Assembly: GCA_022953095.1 (NCBI GenBank)
Contig: JALJCR010000001.1
Span: 1,646,501 to 1,710,500 of the forward strand
Reading direction: 5' to 3'
Origin: Qipengyuania sp. ABI-127-1
GTDB lineage: Bacteria; Pseudomonadota; Alphaproteobacteria; Sphingomonadales; Sphingomonadaceae
DNA length: 64,000 nucleotides
This document shows positions 1 through 9,945 of the stretch, piece after piece (positions within the stretch are counted from its first letter, which is position 1; each line of letters begins with the position of its first letter). Position numbers and translations under genes: made by a program. The notes beneath the pieces were generated by a model that was not told the DNA's origin, did no database searches, and saw nothing but the letters and a program-made list of their open reading frames with translations.

Positions 1-309
1 GACATGCTGGTCGGCTTCAAGGCGATCCGCGAAAAGTTCACCTCGCGGGTGCTCAAGCATCGGCCCGATCATATCGAGGTCATCTACGTCGACGGTCCGT
101 TGAAGGATCTCGACAACAATTGGACCTTCACCGCCACGGATGATGGGGGGTGCGAAGTCGATTTCTGCGTCGAATTCACTTTCCGCAATGCCGTCTTCGA
201 AGCTCTGGCCGGGCAGTATTTCGACCGCGCGTTTCGCAAAATGGTCCAGGCTTTCGAAGATCGCGCGGACGAACTCTATGGCCGTGAAAACGCCGTAGCC
301 AACCTCTAG
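1..309 (+). CDS. RatA/Coq10-type START-domain protein, 5' end missing
   Basis: The reading frame is open from the first base and ends with TAG at 309, giving 102 residues. The first visible ATG (base 4) is internal because the similarity to the family begins before it. The family (Coq10 / RatA, about 145-150 residues) binds ubiquinone or lipid in a START-like pocket and, in E. coli, was named as a ribosome association toxin. In alphaproteobacteria it is usually taken as a coenzyme Q chaperone. Seen here are the family's FKAIREKFTSRV segment and the C-terminal helix near FRKMVQAFEDRA. About 45 N-terminal residues lie outside the window. It converges with cinA, overlapping by 4 bases. Confidence 0.85.
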   Translation, partial: DMLVGFKAIREKFTSRVLKHRPDHIEVIYVDGPLKDLDNNWTFTATDDGGCEVDFCVEFTFRNAVFEALAGQYFDRAFRKMVQAFEDRADELYGRENAVANL

Positions 310-806
310 GGCAGGAGCAATTCCAGCGCGCATATCGTCGCTTCGCGGCGTATTTCGGCGCGCGAAGCCGGTTCGAAACGCTTGAGCTCGCCTTCGGGTT
401 CGCCTTCCTCACCGCGAACCACGCGGGCAAAGACCACGGTACCCACGGGTTTCAGATCGGTGCCTCCGGCAGGCCCGGCAACCCCGCTGATCGCGACCGC
501 AATATCGGCGTTGCTTCTTTCCAGTGCGCCCTTCGCCATGGCCCAAGCACAGGCGATCGATACGGCACCGAAAGTCTCTATGATCTCGAGCGAGACATCG
601 AGGCATTCCATCTTCGATTCGTTCGAATAGGTCACGAAACCGCGGTCGAGCACGGAGGAAGACCCGGGCACCTCGGTCAGAGCGGCGGCTACCAGGCCGC
701 CGGTGCAGCTTTCCGCCACGGTCACCTTGCGGCCTATTGCGCTGTTCGCTTCGACCACGCGCTTCGCGAGCTCTTCGATCTCGGGCGGGAGGAGACCGTC
801 GCTCAT
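306..806 (-). CDS. cinA: CinA-family nicotinamide-nucleotide amidohydrolase (PncC type)
   Basis: A 166-residue protein equal to the C-terminal CinA domain alone; the N-terminal MoaB-like domain of long CinA proteins is absent, as in E. coli PncC (YgaD). The family deamidates nicotinamide mononucleotide to nicotinate mononucleotide in pyridine-nucleotide salvage. The diagnostic motif ESCTGG lies at residues 32-37 and SGVAGPAGGT near 107. Its ATG overlaps the stop of the upstream exported-protein gene (ATGA), so the two are probably translationally coupled in the ispDF operon. Competence is the historical name only; nothing here suggests DNA uptake. Confidence 0.9.
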   Translation of the reverse strand: MSDGLLPPEIEELAKRVVEANSAIGRKVTVAESCTGGLVAAALTEVPGSSSVLDRGFVTYSNESKMECLDVSLEIIETFGAVSIACAWAMAKGALERSNADIAVAISGVAGPAGGTDLKPVGTVVFARVVRGEEGEPEGELKRFEPASRAEIRREATICALELLLP

Positions 807-1339
807 TGCGTTTCCGTTTCACAGATCGCGGGCTCCTTGACGCCGGTAACGTCGAGGATGAAGGTCAGAAGGCCGCCGAGGTTTTCGGGCGGCAACGGCG
901 CGAGCAGTTCCATCGCCCGTTCGATCTTCGAACAGTCCTTCGGTTTGATCTCCTCGCCGACCTTCTGGGCAAGGAACGCGTCGACGATCGGGCGGAGCGC
1001 ATCGGCGGGAAGCTCGCCCAAGGCACCGGCCTGTTCATCGGCCCCGCCACTGGCGGCCAGAGCGAGGAATACGCGCAGCGTGCCGGGCCAGTGTTCGCTC
1101 TGCATCGCGCTGTAGGGAGCGACGAAGTCCTCGCCTTGCGTCGCAAAGAAACCGTCTGCGGCGAGATGCGGGGTGCATGACACGCGAAAACCATCGGCCA
1201 CGACCGGGATCGCATAAATCCCGGCATCGGTCACATCGTCGGGGGCGAGGCAAGCCTGTGCCGACGCGGACTTTGCCTGGACGAGCGCGATGGCGGTCAT
1301 GAATGTCGTGACTATCCTGCTGTTCCGTTTCATGCCCAT
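803..1339 (-). CDS. exported protein of unknown function
   Basis: A 178-residue protein that I do not recognise. The start at 1339 is chosen because a GGGAG Shine-Dalgarno sequence precedes it by about 6 bases and because it gives a Met-Lys-Arg start followed by a short hydrophobic stretch and an Ala-rich cleavage region (SASAQA), a plausible Sec signal peptide. The mature part has four cysteines (ACL, VSC, KDC, AIC), enough for two disulfides, which fits a periplasmic location. The gene is sandwiched between ispDF (4-base gap) and cinA (4-base overlap), so it is expressed with them, but this does not reveal its function. Confidence 0.72.
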   Translation of the reverse strand: MGMKRNSRIVTTFMTAIALVQAKSASAQACLAPDDVTDAGIYAIPVVADGFRVSCTPHLAADGFFATQGEDFVAPYSAMQSEHWPGTLRVFLALAASGGADEQAGALGELPADALRPIVDAFLAQKVGEEIKPKDCSKIERAMELLAPLPPENLGGLLTFILDVTGVKEPAICETETQ

Positions 1340-1343
1340 TCGC

Positions 1344-2486
1344 CTACTCCCTGATGACCGAAGTGATCGCCTGCGCGGCAATGCCTTCGCCGCGCCCGGC
1401 GAAGCCGAGCCGTTCGGTCGTGGTGGCCTTTACCGATATCGCTCCGATGTCAATGTCGAGCAGATTGGCGATCCGTTCGCGCATCGCATCACGATACGGG
1501 CCGATTTTTGGCGCTTCGCAGATAATCGTCAGGTCGATATTGCCGACACGGTAGCCGGAGTCGCCGACCAGCTTACCGGCATGGATGAGAAAGCGATCGC
1601 TGCTGGCTCCCTGCCATTGCGGATCGCTCGGCGGAAAGTGGCTGCCGATATCGCCCTTGGCGACGGCGCCGAGCAAGGCATCCACGATGGCATGTAGCGC
1701 GACATCGGCATCGCTGTGCCCGGCGAGCCCCTTGTCATGCTCGATGCGAATACCGCCGAGCCACAATTCCTCCCCTTCGGCGAGGCGATGGACATCGAAC
1801 CCCATTCCGGTGCGAATGGCTGGTGCAACCTTCATGAAGTCCTCCGCGAATGTCAGTTTCGCCAGGTGTTCGTCGCCCTGCACATGGGCAACCTCGCCCC
1901 CTGCCGCGCGCAGCACTTGCGCATCGTCCCCCGCATCGGTTTCGCCATCCCACGCACGGTGGGCTTCGAGAATAGGCCGATATCGAAATGCCTGCGGTGT
2001 CTGGACACGGCGAAGCTGTTCGCGCTGCGCGCTTCCGGTCATCATACCGTCCGTGTCGATCGACAGGCTATCCACGACCGGGAGGACCGGAATAGCACCC
2101 TCCGTCTTCTCCAATGCGGACAGCAGACGATCAATGACCTCGACGGGCAGGTGCGGTCTCGCCGCATCGTGAATCAGAACCCGGTCGGCCTCGCCAACTT
2201 CCTCGAGCGCGCGGGCGACCGAAAGCTGCCGTGTTTCGCCGCCGGCGACCAGCGTAAAACCCGTCAGCCCGGCGAGCGCATTTCGCGCTGCGCGTTCGCC
2301 ATTGGCGGGAATCGCGATAACCAACGGATCCGCGCCGGCAGAGATCAGCGTTTCGACCGAATGCCGCAATACCGGTTTGCCCCTCCAGATCGCGAATTGC
2401 TTGGGCAGTTTTTGCCCCGCGCGCAGACCTTTGCCGGCGGCAACGACGATTGCCGCGAATTGGGGGAGGGGGCCTGTGTCCTGCAT
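1344..2486 (-). CDS. ispDF: bifunctional IspD/IspF enzyme of the MEP isoprenoid pathway
   Basis: A 380-residue fusion. The N-terminal half (to about residue 220) is 2-C-methyl-D-erythritol 4-phosphate cytidylyltransferase (IspD), with the nucleotide-binding AAGKGLRAG motif near residue 16 and the IHDAARP segment. The C-terminal half is 2-C-methyl-D-erythritol 2,4-cyclodiphosphate synthase (IspF), beginning at MGFDVHRL, with metal-binding GHSDADV and the SHFPPSD motif. The two enzymes act at steps 3 and 5 of the pathway, and fusion is common in alphaproteobacteria. The first ATG of the open frame (2546) would add a 20-residue tail without similarity, so the Met at 2486 is preferred. It is divergent from dusB across about 80 bases and heads the operon with the exported protein and cinA. 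Confidence 0.95.
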   Translation of the reverse strand: MQDTGPLPQFAAIVVAAGKGLRAGQKLPKQFAIWRGKPVLRHSVETLISAGADPLVIAIPANGERAARNALAGLTGFTLVAGGETRQLSVARALEEVGEADRVLIHDAARPHLPVEVIDRLLSALEKTEGAIPVLPVVDSLSIDTDGMMTGSAQREQLRRVQTPQAFRYRPILEAHRAWDGETDAGDDAQVLRAAGGEVAHVQGDEHLAKLTFAEDFMKVAPAIRTGMGFDVHRLAEGEELWLGGIRIEHDKGLAGHSDADVALHAIVDALLGAVAKGDIGSHFPPSDPQWQGASSDRFLIHAGKLVGDSGYRVGNIDLTIICEAPKIGPYRDAMRERIANLLDIDIGAISVKATTTERLGFAGRGEGIAAQAITSVIRE

Positions 2487-2567
2487 ATCGATGCTGCGCG
2501 CTAGCCGCTTGCCGTTTTGGTCGCAACGCACTATGTCGCTGCCCAATATTTAGGCATTGAATTTCCG

Positions 2568-3587
2568 ATGAGCACACACCCTTTTCCAGCGGCGCCGCCG
2601 AAGCCGATCCTTGTCGGAGACGTGTCGATCGACACACCGGTCGTTCTTGCGCCGATGACGGGGGTTACCGACCTCCCGTTTCGCAAGCTGGTCCGCCGCT
2701 ATGGTTCAGGCCTCAATGTGACCGAAATGATCGCCAGCGAAGCCGCGATCCGCGAAACGCGTCAAAGCATTCAGAAGGCCGCTTGGGATACGACGGAGGA
2801 GCCGGTTTCGATGCAGCTCGTGGGCTGCGATCCCGACAGCATGGCCGAAGCCGCGAAACTTCAGCAGGACAATGGCGCGGCCATTATCGATATCAACTTC
2901 GGCTGCCCGGTGCGCAAGGTGGTCGGCCAACTGGCAGGCTCGGCCCTGATGCGTGAGGTGCCCCTGGCGACCAGGCTTATGGAAGCGACCGTGAAGGCGG
3001 TCGACGTTCCGGTGACGGTGAAGATGCGCATGGGCTGGGATCATGCCGATCTCAACGCCCCCGAATTGGCACGCATTGCCGAGGATCTCGGCGTCAGGAT
3101 GATCACCGTCCACGGCCGCACCCGTAACCAGATGTACAAGGGTAGCGCCGACTGGGCCTTCATCCGCAAGGTGAAGGATGCCGTGTCGATTCCGGTCATT
3201 GCGAATGGCGATATCTGCACCATTGCCGATGCCGCCAGGGCACTGGACCAGTCGGGTGCCGACGGCATCATGATCGGTCGCGGTGCCTACGGCAAACCGT
3301 GGTTGCTGGGCCAGGTCATGCATTGGTGGCGAACGGGCGAAGTTCTCGAGAGCCCCGGTTTCGACGAGCAATATGCCGTACTTGTAGAACACTACAAGAT
3401 GATGCTCGACCATTACGGCGAAGGTGTTGGCACCAAGATCGCGCGCAAGCACCTTGGCTGGTACACCAAGGGTTTGCACGGTTCGGCGGAATTCAGAAAC
3501 TTCGTCAATTTCATCGACGATCCCGCCACGGTCCTCGACGAGATCGAGCGCTTTTACGAACCTTTCATGCATCGCCGCGCCGCGTGA
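2568..3587 (+). CDS. dusB: tRNA-dihydrouridine synthase DusB
   Basis: A 339-residue FMN-dependent enzyme that reduces uridines in the tRNA D-loop. Visible features are the N-terminal [14 protein letters not shown] motif, the substrate-binding NFGCPVRKV motif with its catalytic cysteine, KMRMGW, the VHGRTRNQ segment and the phosphate-binding IANGDI and [10 protein letters not shown] motifs of the TIM barrel. ATG 2568 was chosen over 2517 because similarity begins there. In alphaproteobacteria this gene (also called nifR3) typically heads the ntrBC operon. That holds here: its TGA overlaps the GTG of ntrB. Confidence 0.95.
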   Translation: MSTHPFPAAPPKPILVGDVSIDTPVVLAPMTGVTDLPFRKLVRRYGSGLNVTEMIASEAAIRETRQSIQKAAWDTTEEPVSMQLVGCDPDSMAEAAKLQQDNGAAIIDINFGCPVRKVVGQLAGSALMREVPLATRLMEATVKAVDVPVTVKMRMGWDHADLNAPELARIAEDLGVRMITVHGRTRNQMYKGSADWAFIRKVKDAVSIPVIANGDICTIADAARALDQSGADGIMIGRGAYGKPWLLGQVMHWWRTGEVLESPGFDEQYAVLVEHYKMMLDHYGEGVGTKIARKHLGWYTKGLHGSAEFRNFVNFIDDPATVLDEIERFYEPFMHRRAA

Positions 3588-4648
3588 CCACAAGCACGGG
3601 CGTACCCGACGCGCGTGCCCAGATCGCCGCGCTGATCTTCGCCGTATTGCTGCTCGACGAGGATGATCTCATCGTGGAGGCCAACCATGCAGCGGAGGAG
3701 ATGTTCGGTCGCAGCGCACGCAAGCTGTGCGAGAAGCGTTTCTGGGATGTGGTCGGCATTTCCGACCAGCGATTGAGCGACACGCTGCGCAGCGCGGAAG
3801 CGCGGATAGTCGCGCGGGGCGTGACCATCGCGACGGCGCAAGGAGAGCGGCGGGTAAACATCAGCAGTTCACCGCTGCATGGCGCTGCCGGATGGCGTGT
3901 GCTGACACTGTCCGACGCCGGTCAACCCGAGATCGATGACGACGAGAATGAACGGGTAGAGCTGCGGGCTCCCGCGGTATTGGCTCACGAAATCAAGAAT
4001 CCACTCTCCGCCATTCGCGGGGCGAGCCAGTTGCTCGCGCGGCGGGTGGCGGGAAAGGACAAACCGCTGGCGCGAATGATATCCGCCGAAGTCGACCGAA
4101 TTGCCCAATTGATCGATCGGATGCAGCAACTCGGTGCAAAGCCGGTCGAGATTACAGGTCCGTGCAATCTGCACGAGGCCATCCGCAATGCGATGGGCAC
4201 CGTGCGGGCGGGCCGTGCCGAGCCTTGCGAACTGGTGGAAGAGTTCGACCCATCGCTCCCTCCGGTAGCGGCAGATCAGGGCGCGCTCGAGCAGGTCCTC
4301 ATAAATCTGATGGCGAATGCGTGCGATGCCAGCGCGGGAATCGACGATGCCCGGGTGAAGGTTCGTACGCGCTTCGCCAGCGGTCTGGTTTTCAACACCA
4401 TCCGGTTTGGGAAGGTCACGCGCCTGCCGATCGAAATCACCGTGATCGATAGCGGCCCGGGCATCGATCCAGCGCTTCACGAACATGTGTTCGAGCCCTT
4501 TGTGTCGAGCAAACCTCAGGGGCAGGGCCTCGGTCTGGCTCTCGTACGCAAGTTGTTGCGCGACATGGGAGGACGCATATCGCACGAGCGCGACGAGCGC
4601 GCTGGCGAAACCCACTTTCGGATCAATCTGCCGGTAGCGGCAGGGTAG
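3584..4648 (+). CDS. ntrB: nitrogen regulation sensor histidine kinase NtrB
   Basis: A 354-residue soluble kinase starting at GTG 3584, which overlaps the dusB stop as GTGA. A PAS domain covers roughly residues 10-110. The phospho-accepting histidine lies in [10 protein letters not shown] near residue 135. The ATP-binding domain shows the N box (NLMANACDA), the G1 box (DSGPGID) and the G2 box (GQGLGLALV). By family knowledge NtrB phosphorylates NtrC under nitrogen limitation and is switched off by PII protein. It lies 8 bases upstream of ntrC in the same operon. Confidence 0.93.
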   Translation: MTTSTGVPDARAQIAALIFAVLLLDEDDLIVEANHAAEEMFGRSARKLCEKRFWDVVGISDQRLSDTLRSAEARIVARGVTIATAQGERRVNISSSPLHGAAGWRVLTLSDAGQPEIDDDENERVELRAPAVLAHEIKNPLSAIRGASQLLARRVAGKDKPLARMISAEVDRIAQLIDRMQQLGAKPVEITGPCNLHEAIRNAMGTVRAGRAEPCELVEEFDPSLPPVAADQGALEQVLINLMANACDASAGIDDARVKVRTRFASGLVFNTIRFGKVTRLPIEITVIDSGPGIDPALHEHVFEPFVSSKPQGQGLGLALVRKLLRDMGGRISHERDERAGETHFRINLPVAAG

Positions 4649-4656
4649 GACATTTC

Positions 4657-6069
4657 ATGGCGCACGCGGTTCTGCTGGTCGAAGACGATAGGAGCATAGC
4701 AACGGTCATCACCGAAGCGCTGCGCGACGATGGCTTCGACGTGACGAGGTGCGAGAGTATTGCCCAGCGCGATGTGCTTTTGGCCGAGCGGCACTTCGAC
4801 GTCATGCTGACCGACGTAGTTCTGCAGGATGGCGACGGTCTGGCGTCGATCGAGGCCGTGCGCGCGCAGGCCCCCGATATGCCGGTGATCGTCCTCTCGG
4901 CGCAGAACACGCTGGATACCGCAGTAAGGGCGAGCGACAGCAATGCGTTCGAATACTTCCCCAAACCTTTCGACCTGGATGAGCTCACCCAGGCCGTAAC
5001 GCAGGCGGTTGCGAGCCGACCCGCGTCCCAAGATCAAGCTGCGGACGATGACGACGCCTTGCCGCTGATCGGGCGCAGCCCTGCCATGCAAGGCGTGTTC
5101 CGGATGATCACCCGCGTCTTGCGCAACGATCTTACCGTGCTGATCACGGGGGAAAGCGGCACGGGGAAGGAGCTGGTGGCAGAGGCCATCCATGAGCTGG
5201 GTTCACGCAAGACCGGCCCGTTCGTTGCGGTCAACATGGCGGCCATCCCGCACGATCTTCTCGAAAGCGAACTTTTCGGACACGAGCGTGGCGCTTTCAC
5301 GGGGGCCGTGGGCCAACAAATCGGCAAGTTCGAACAGGCCAATGGCGGCACGCTGTTCCTCGACGAAATCGGAGACATGCCTGCTGAGGCGCAGACACGC
5401 CTGCTGCGCGCTCTCCAGTCGGGAAAGATTCGCCGCGTGGGCGGCCGCCAGGAAATCGGCGTCGACGTGCGCATCGTCGCCGCCACAAACCGGGATCTGA
5501 CCCCGATGATCTCCGACGGGCGCTTCCGCGAGGATCTCTATTATCGCCTCAATGTCGTTCCGATCCACCTTCCCCCGCTGCGCGAGCGCCGAGAGGACAT
5601 CGGCGCTCTGGTGCGGCATTTCCTGGGGCAGGCTGCGGCAGAGGGATTACCTGCGCGACAAGCAGTCTCCAGCGGCGTGGAGGCGCTCGAACAGCGCGAT
5701 TGGCGTGGCAATGTGCGCGAATTGCGTAACGCGGTATTCCGTCTCGCACTCATGGCGCGCGACGACGTCATCGATCGCTCGGCAGTCGAAGATGTATTGC
5801 CGCAGTCGGCTCTCGATCCGAACACCGGGGAAAAGCGTGGGTTCGAGGCGGCCGTGGAGGATTGGGTAGAGGACGTGCGTCCCGCCGATGGGACGCTTTA
5901 CCATGCCGCCCTTGCGGCTTTCGAAACCCCGCTGTTCGAACTCGCTCTCGCGCGGACAGGTGGCAATCAGCTGCGCGCGGCCCGGATGCTGGGGATCAAT
6001 CGCAACACCTTGCGCAAGCGGCTATCCGAGCTTGGGATCGCGCCGGAGGATTTCGGCCGAAGGCGCTGA
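4657..6069 (+). CDS. ntrC: nitrogen regulation response regulator NtrC
   Basis: A 470-residue sigma-54 enhancer-binding protein. It has a receiver domain with phospho-acceptor Asp53 (MLTDVV), an AAA+ domain with Walker A GESGTGKE near residue 166, the sigma-54 contact loop GAFTGA near 212 and Walker B LFLDEIGDM, and a C-terminal Fis-type helix-turn-helix (about 430-465). Phosphorylation by NtrB is expected to drive oligomerisation and activation of nitrogen assimilation promoters. All functional motifs are intact, unlike in the neighbouring ntrX. Confidence 0.95.
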   Translation: MAHAVLLVEDDRSIATVITEALRDDGFDVTRCESIAQRDVLLAERHFDVMLTDVVLQDGDGLASIEAVRAQAPDMPVIVLSAQNTLDTAVRASDSNAFEYFPKPFDLDELTQAVTQAVASRPASQDQAADDDDALPLIGRSPAMQGVFRMITRVLRNDLTVLITGESGTGKELVAEAIHELGSRKTGPFVAVNMAAIPHDLLESELFGHERGAFTGAVGQQIGKFEQANGGTLFLDEIGDMPAEAQTRLLRALQSGKIRRVGGRQEIGVDVRIVAATNRDLTPMISDGRFREDLYYRLNVVPIHLPPLRERREDIGALVRHFLGQAAAEGLPARQAVSSGVEALEQRDWRGNVRELRNAVFRLALMARDDVIDRSAVEDVLPQSALDPNTGEKRGFEAAVEDWVEDVRPADGTLYHAALAAFETPLFELALARTGGNQLRAARMLGINRNTLRKRLSELGIAPEDFGRRR

Positions 6070-6142
6070 GGGAAGGGCGCTCGACCGCTACACCCCTCCT
6101 TTTGTCGTATTTATACTTGCAAACGTGCAACAGTGGCGTTGT

Positions 6143-8383
6143 ATGCGCGCCACGATGGCCACCAACTTTGCAGATACGAGACGACAGACCCCGCGATGGT
6201 GGCGAAGATTCGTTGTGGCATCGCGGCGTCAGAACTTCATTGCCTATGTCGAAATCGTAGCGGCGATTGCCTTCCTCGTCATGGTGGCGAGCACGTGGGC
6301 GACCTTCACCAATGCCCCTCCGAACGGCGCATTGCTGCCATCCCGACAAGTGGCAGGGCTGCTGATCGGAACGCTCATCCCCGCAATGGCCTTGCTGGTG
6401 CTGGCCGGACGCAGGATCGCGCTGCGCCGCGCCGCGGGGAGCACGGCACGCTTGCACGTTCGTCTCGTATTCTTCTTCTCCATGATCGCAGCAGTACCCA
6501 CGCTGTTGGTTGCAGGGTTCGCGGCATTTCTATTTCAGTCGGGAGTCGATTTCTGGTTTTCCGACGATTCCCGCGGACTGATGGAAAATGCCAACCAGCT
6601 CGCGGAGGGATATTACGAAGAGAATCAGCTCGATCTTGCGAACGAGACAATCTCCATGGCGATGGATATGCGTGCAATCCTCGGCAGGGTCCAAGTAACC
6701 GATCCGAATTTCGCGCTCGTCTATCAGTACCAGGCCGAGCCGCGCGACGTCATCGAGAGCGCGATTTTGCAGGCCATGCCGGACACGACGATGCGTACAG
6801 CCGTCGTGTACGGTCTCAACGAAGATAGCGACCCCCGCGCCTTTGCTCAGGATTCGCTGGAAGTGCTTTCAGGCGGCGAGCAGGTGGCCGTGCGGGGGAG
6901 CCCCGAACGTATCGAAGCGGTCGCGCCCATCGACCGCGATGCGGGAATCTACCTCTACACCGCTCGTAATGCCGAAGCCGGGACCTTCCGCAGTTGGCAA
7001 TCCGCGCGTTCGATTTCCACCGCTTACGACGAACTGACCAAGCGCGCCCGCGCATTGCAGCTACGGTTCAATCTTGCGCTGTTTTTCGTATCCTTGGCAT
7101 TGGTTGGCCTGGCCGTGTGGTTCGCGCTGCGGTTCGCCGATCGCCAGGTCGAACCTCTGACCGATCTCGTCGCGGCGGCGCGCAAGGTGGGTGCGGGGAA
7201 TTTCGCTTTGCGTGTCGAAGGGCGGACGGGGGCGGACGAGATCGGCCTGCTCAATCGCGCTTTCAACCGAATGACAGCGCAACTGGAAAAGCAGACCGAT
7301 GCGTTGCTCTCGGCCAATACCGAGCTGGAGGAGCGCCGTAGCTTTATCGAGGCTGTTCTGGAATCCGTCAGCGCGGGAATCATATCGGTAGACGAGGATC
7401 TCTGCGTTTTGCTGATGAATGGGCCGGCGCAGGCCATGCTCGGCAGGTCCGTCAGCGGGAATCGGCCGGATGCGACGCTCGACCAATTGGCGCCGCAGAT
7501 CGCATCGATGGTGCGCGGAGGGCTTTCGCAAGGTGTCGTATCGCATAGTCGCGAGGGCGAACTCCTGACGCTTGCCGTCAAGATCAGGCGTGAAAGCGAC
7601 GGACACGTTATCACCTTCGAGGATATCACGCGCCAATTGCTGGACCAGCGACAGGCCGCCTGGTCGGATGTCGCGCGCAGGATTGCGCACGAAATCAAGA
7701 ATCCCCTGACACCGATCCAATTGGCTACCGAGCGTCTCAAGCGGCGCTATCGCAAGCAGATCGAAAGCGATGGCGAATTGTTCGATGAGCTGACCAGCAC
7801 GATCGTTCGGCAAGTGGGTGACCTGCGCAAAATGGTCGATGAGTTCTCCAGTTTTGCGCGCCTTCCCAAACCGAGCTTCCGACCTGAGGACGCGATTGAT
7901 CTCATTCGCCAGTCGCTGTTCCTCCAGGAGGTCGCGCATCCCGCCGTCGATTACCGCTTGCAGGCGCCCGATGGCCCCCAACGTATTCAGTGTGACAGGC
8001 ATCAACTCGGCCAGGCGCTTACAAATACACTAAAGAATGCTTACGAAGCCATTGAAGCGAAATCGCAATCTGCCGACGTGGATTACCGCGGTAAAATTCT
8101 AGTGGAGGTCCAGGCGGACGATGAAGCCGTGACCGTTTCCGTGCAGGACAATGGTATCGGGTTGCCGCAGGACCGAGTAAACATTCTCGAGCCTTATGTG
8201 ACGACACGCGAGAAGGGCACTGGTCTGGGCCTCGCGATCGTGAACAAGATCGTCGAGGAGCATGGCGGGGAAATGACATTCACCTCGGTCGAAACCGGGG
8301 GCACGCGCGTGATCATGCGATTTGCGCGCGATCCGCTCGCCGAAACGGGCGATGCGCAGAAGAATAATCAAAGAGAAGGGTAG
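6143..8383 (+). CDS. ntrY: membrane sensor histidine kinase NtrY
   Basis: About 746 residues. Three hydrophobic segments lie in the first 140 residues (near [35 protein letters not shown] and [19 protein letters not shown]). A periplasmic stretch is followed by a fourth transmembrane segment and a HAMP domain around residue 332. Then come a PAS domain, the phospho-acceptor histidine in [10 protein letters not shown] near residue 515, and an ATPase domain with DNGIGLP and GTGLGLAIV. The start is uncertain: ATG 6143 and ATG 6155 are in frame and neither has a strong ribosome site. The open frame extends back into ntrC but that part has no similarity. NtrY with NtrX is linked to nitrogen and redox control in alphaproteobacteria. 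Confidence 0.9.
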   Translation: MRATMATNFADTRRQTPRWWRRFVVASRRQNFIAYVEIVAAIAFLVMVASTWATFTNAPPNGALLPSRQVAGLLIGTLIPAMALLVLAGRRIALRRAAGSTARLHVRLVFFFSMIAAVPTLLVAGFAAFLFQSGVDFWFSDDSRGLMENANQLAEGYYEENQLDLANETISMAMDMRAILGRVQVTDPNFALVYQYQAEPRDVIESAILQAMPDTTMRTAVVYGLNEDSDPRAFAQDSLEVLSGGEQVAVRGSPERIEAVAPIDRDAGIYLYTARNAEAGTFRSWQSARSISTAYDELTKRARALQLRFNLALFFVSLALVGLAVWFALRFADRQVEPLTDLVAAARKVGAGNFALRVEGRTGADEIGLLNRAFNRMTAQLEKQTDALLSANTELEERRSFIEAVLESVSAGIISVDEDLCVLLMNGPAQAMLGRSVSGNRPDATLDQLAPQIASMVRGGLSQGVVSHSREGELLTLAVKIRRESDGHVITFEDITRQLLDQRQAAWSDVARRIAHEIKNPLTPIQLATERLKRRYRKQIESDGELFDELTSTIVRQVGDLRKMVDEFSSFARLPKPSFRPEDAIDLIRQSLFLQEVAHPAVDYRLQAPDGPQRIQCDRHQLGQALTNTLKNAYEAIEAKSQSADVDYRGKILVEVQADDEAVTVSVQDNGIGLPQDRVNILEPYVTTREKGTGLGLAIVNKIVEEHGGEMTFTSVETGGTRVIMRFARDPLAETGDAQKNNQREG

Positions 8384-8392
8384 GGACGCATC

Positions 8393-9778
8393 ATGGCGCT
8401 GGATATTCTGATCGTCGATGACGAACGCGACATCCGCGAACTGGTAGCAGGAGTGTTGAGCGACGAAGGCTATGAATGCCGCACTGCCGGCGACAGTACG
8501 GCTGCTCTCGAAGCGGTCGATGAGAAGCGGCCGAGCCTGGTTCTGCTCGATGTGTGGCTTCATGGCAGTCCGATGGACGGGCTTGAGGTGCTCGATGCCA
8601 TAAAAGTGCGCGAGCCGGATCTGCCGGTGATCATCTTCTCCGGCCACGGCAATATCGACACCGCCGTTAGCGCGGTGAGCCGCGGTGCAGTCGATTTCAT
8701 CGAGAAGCCATTCGAGGCCGAGCGTTTGCTCCACCTTGTCGAGAGGGCAACCGAGACCGAGCGCTTGCGCCGCGAAAACACGCGATTGCGGGAAAACCTG
8801 GCCCAGGGTGACGAGTTCACGGGTAACTCGGCAGTGATCAACGCAGTGAGGGCAACTCTCAAGAGGGTCGCAAGTACGGGAAGCCGGGTTCTCGTCACAG
8901 GCCCTGCCGGAGCGGGGAAAGAGGTCGCCGCTCGGTTGCTGCACAGTTGGAGCTCAAGAGCCGACAAAGCATTCGTCATTGTCAATTCGGCTCGCATCAC
9001 TCCCGAACGCTTCGAAGAGGAACTGTTCGGCGAGGAAGCCGACGGGAAGCTGGTTCGACCGGGTCTGCTGGAGACGGCGGATGGGGGCACGCTTTATCTC
9101 GACGAGGTCGCCGACATGCCACTGTCGACGCAGGCGCGCATATTGAGGGTTTTGACCGAGCAGAGTTTCGTAAGGGTCGGCGGGACACGGCAGATTGGTG
9201 TCGACGTGCGCGTTGTTTCCTCGACCTCTCGCGATCTGGCGAAGGAAATGGAAGAACAGCGGTTTCGAGAGGATCTGTTCTATCGCCTGAACGTGGTTCC
9301 CGTGGAGGTCCCCTCGCTCGCCGAAAGGCGCGACGACATCCCCGCATTGGCCGATAGCTTCTTTGCCCGATACGCCACCGAACAGGGCCTGCGTCCTCCA
9401 ACGGTCAGCGAGGAGGCTCTGGCCGCTCTACAGGCCTATGATTGGCCCGGAAATGTCCGCCAGCTTCGCAACGTGGTGGAACGGACCATCATATTGACGC
9501 CGCGCGAAGATCTGGAGCAGATCGAAGTGGATATGTTGCCCGAGGAGGTCATGGGCGGAAAAGCGGGCGGCAATGGCGGTGTGGGGGCCATGATGGGCGC
9601 GCCCTTGCGGGAAGCTCGGGAGAATTTCGAGCGCGAGTACCTGACCGTTCAAATCCGCAGATTCTCCGGGAACATTTCCAAGACGGCGAACTTTATCGGC
9701 ATGGAACGGTCGGCATTGCACCGCAAACTGAAATTGCTCGGGATGGTCGAACGCAAGGGGCAAGAGCGCAAGAATTAG
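8393..9778 (+). CDS. ntrX: response regulator NtrX lacking a GAFTGA loop
   Basis: A 461-residue partner of NtrY, 9 bases downstream of it. The receiver domain has the phospho-acceptor Asp53 (VLLDVW). The AAA+ domain has a Walker A of altered form (GPAGAGKE, near residue 172), Walker B LYLDEVADM, and a C-terminal Fis-type helix-turn-helix. At the place where NtrC carries GAFTGA, this protein reads EEADGKLVRPG, so the loop that contacts sigma-54 is missing. By sequence it is therefore unlikely to activate sigma-54 promoters and may act as a repressor or a sigma-70 regulator. That last step is inference. Confidence 0.92.
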   Translation: MALDILIVDDERDIRELVAGVLSDEGYECRTAGDSTAALEAVDEKRPSLVLLDVWLHGSPMDGLEVLDAIKVREPDLPVIIFSGHGNIDTAVSAVSRGAVDFIEKPFEAERLLHLVERATETERLRRENTRLRENLAQGDEFTGNSAVINAVRATLKRVASTGSRVLVTGPAGAGKEVAARLLHSWSSRADKAFVIVNSARITPERFEEELFGEEADGKLVRPGLLETADGGTLYLDEVADMPLSTQARILRVLTEQSFVRVGGTRQIGVDVRVVSSTSRDLAKEMEEQRFREDLFYRLNVVPVEVPSLAERRDDIPALADSFFARYATEQGLRPPTVSEEALAALQAYDWPGNVRQLRNVVERTIILTPREDLEQIEVDMLPEEVMGGKAGGNGGVGAMMGAPLREARENFEREYLTVQIRRFSGNISKTANFIGMERSALHRKLKLLGMVERKGQERKN

Positions 9779-9945
9779 GCGGGAGCGAAAAGGGATACGT
9801 TCTCTGACAAAATCAGGAATTCGTTGCGCGAATAGGCATTCTCTTCCACAATGATTGCGTCTGGAAGGTGATCCAAACAAACTCGGGCGTGGTGGGCGCC
9901 CAGATTGCGGCCTTTATTAGGTCAGCCAAGAAACGGGAAAAAGAC

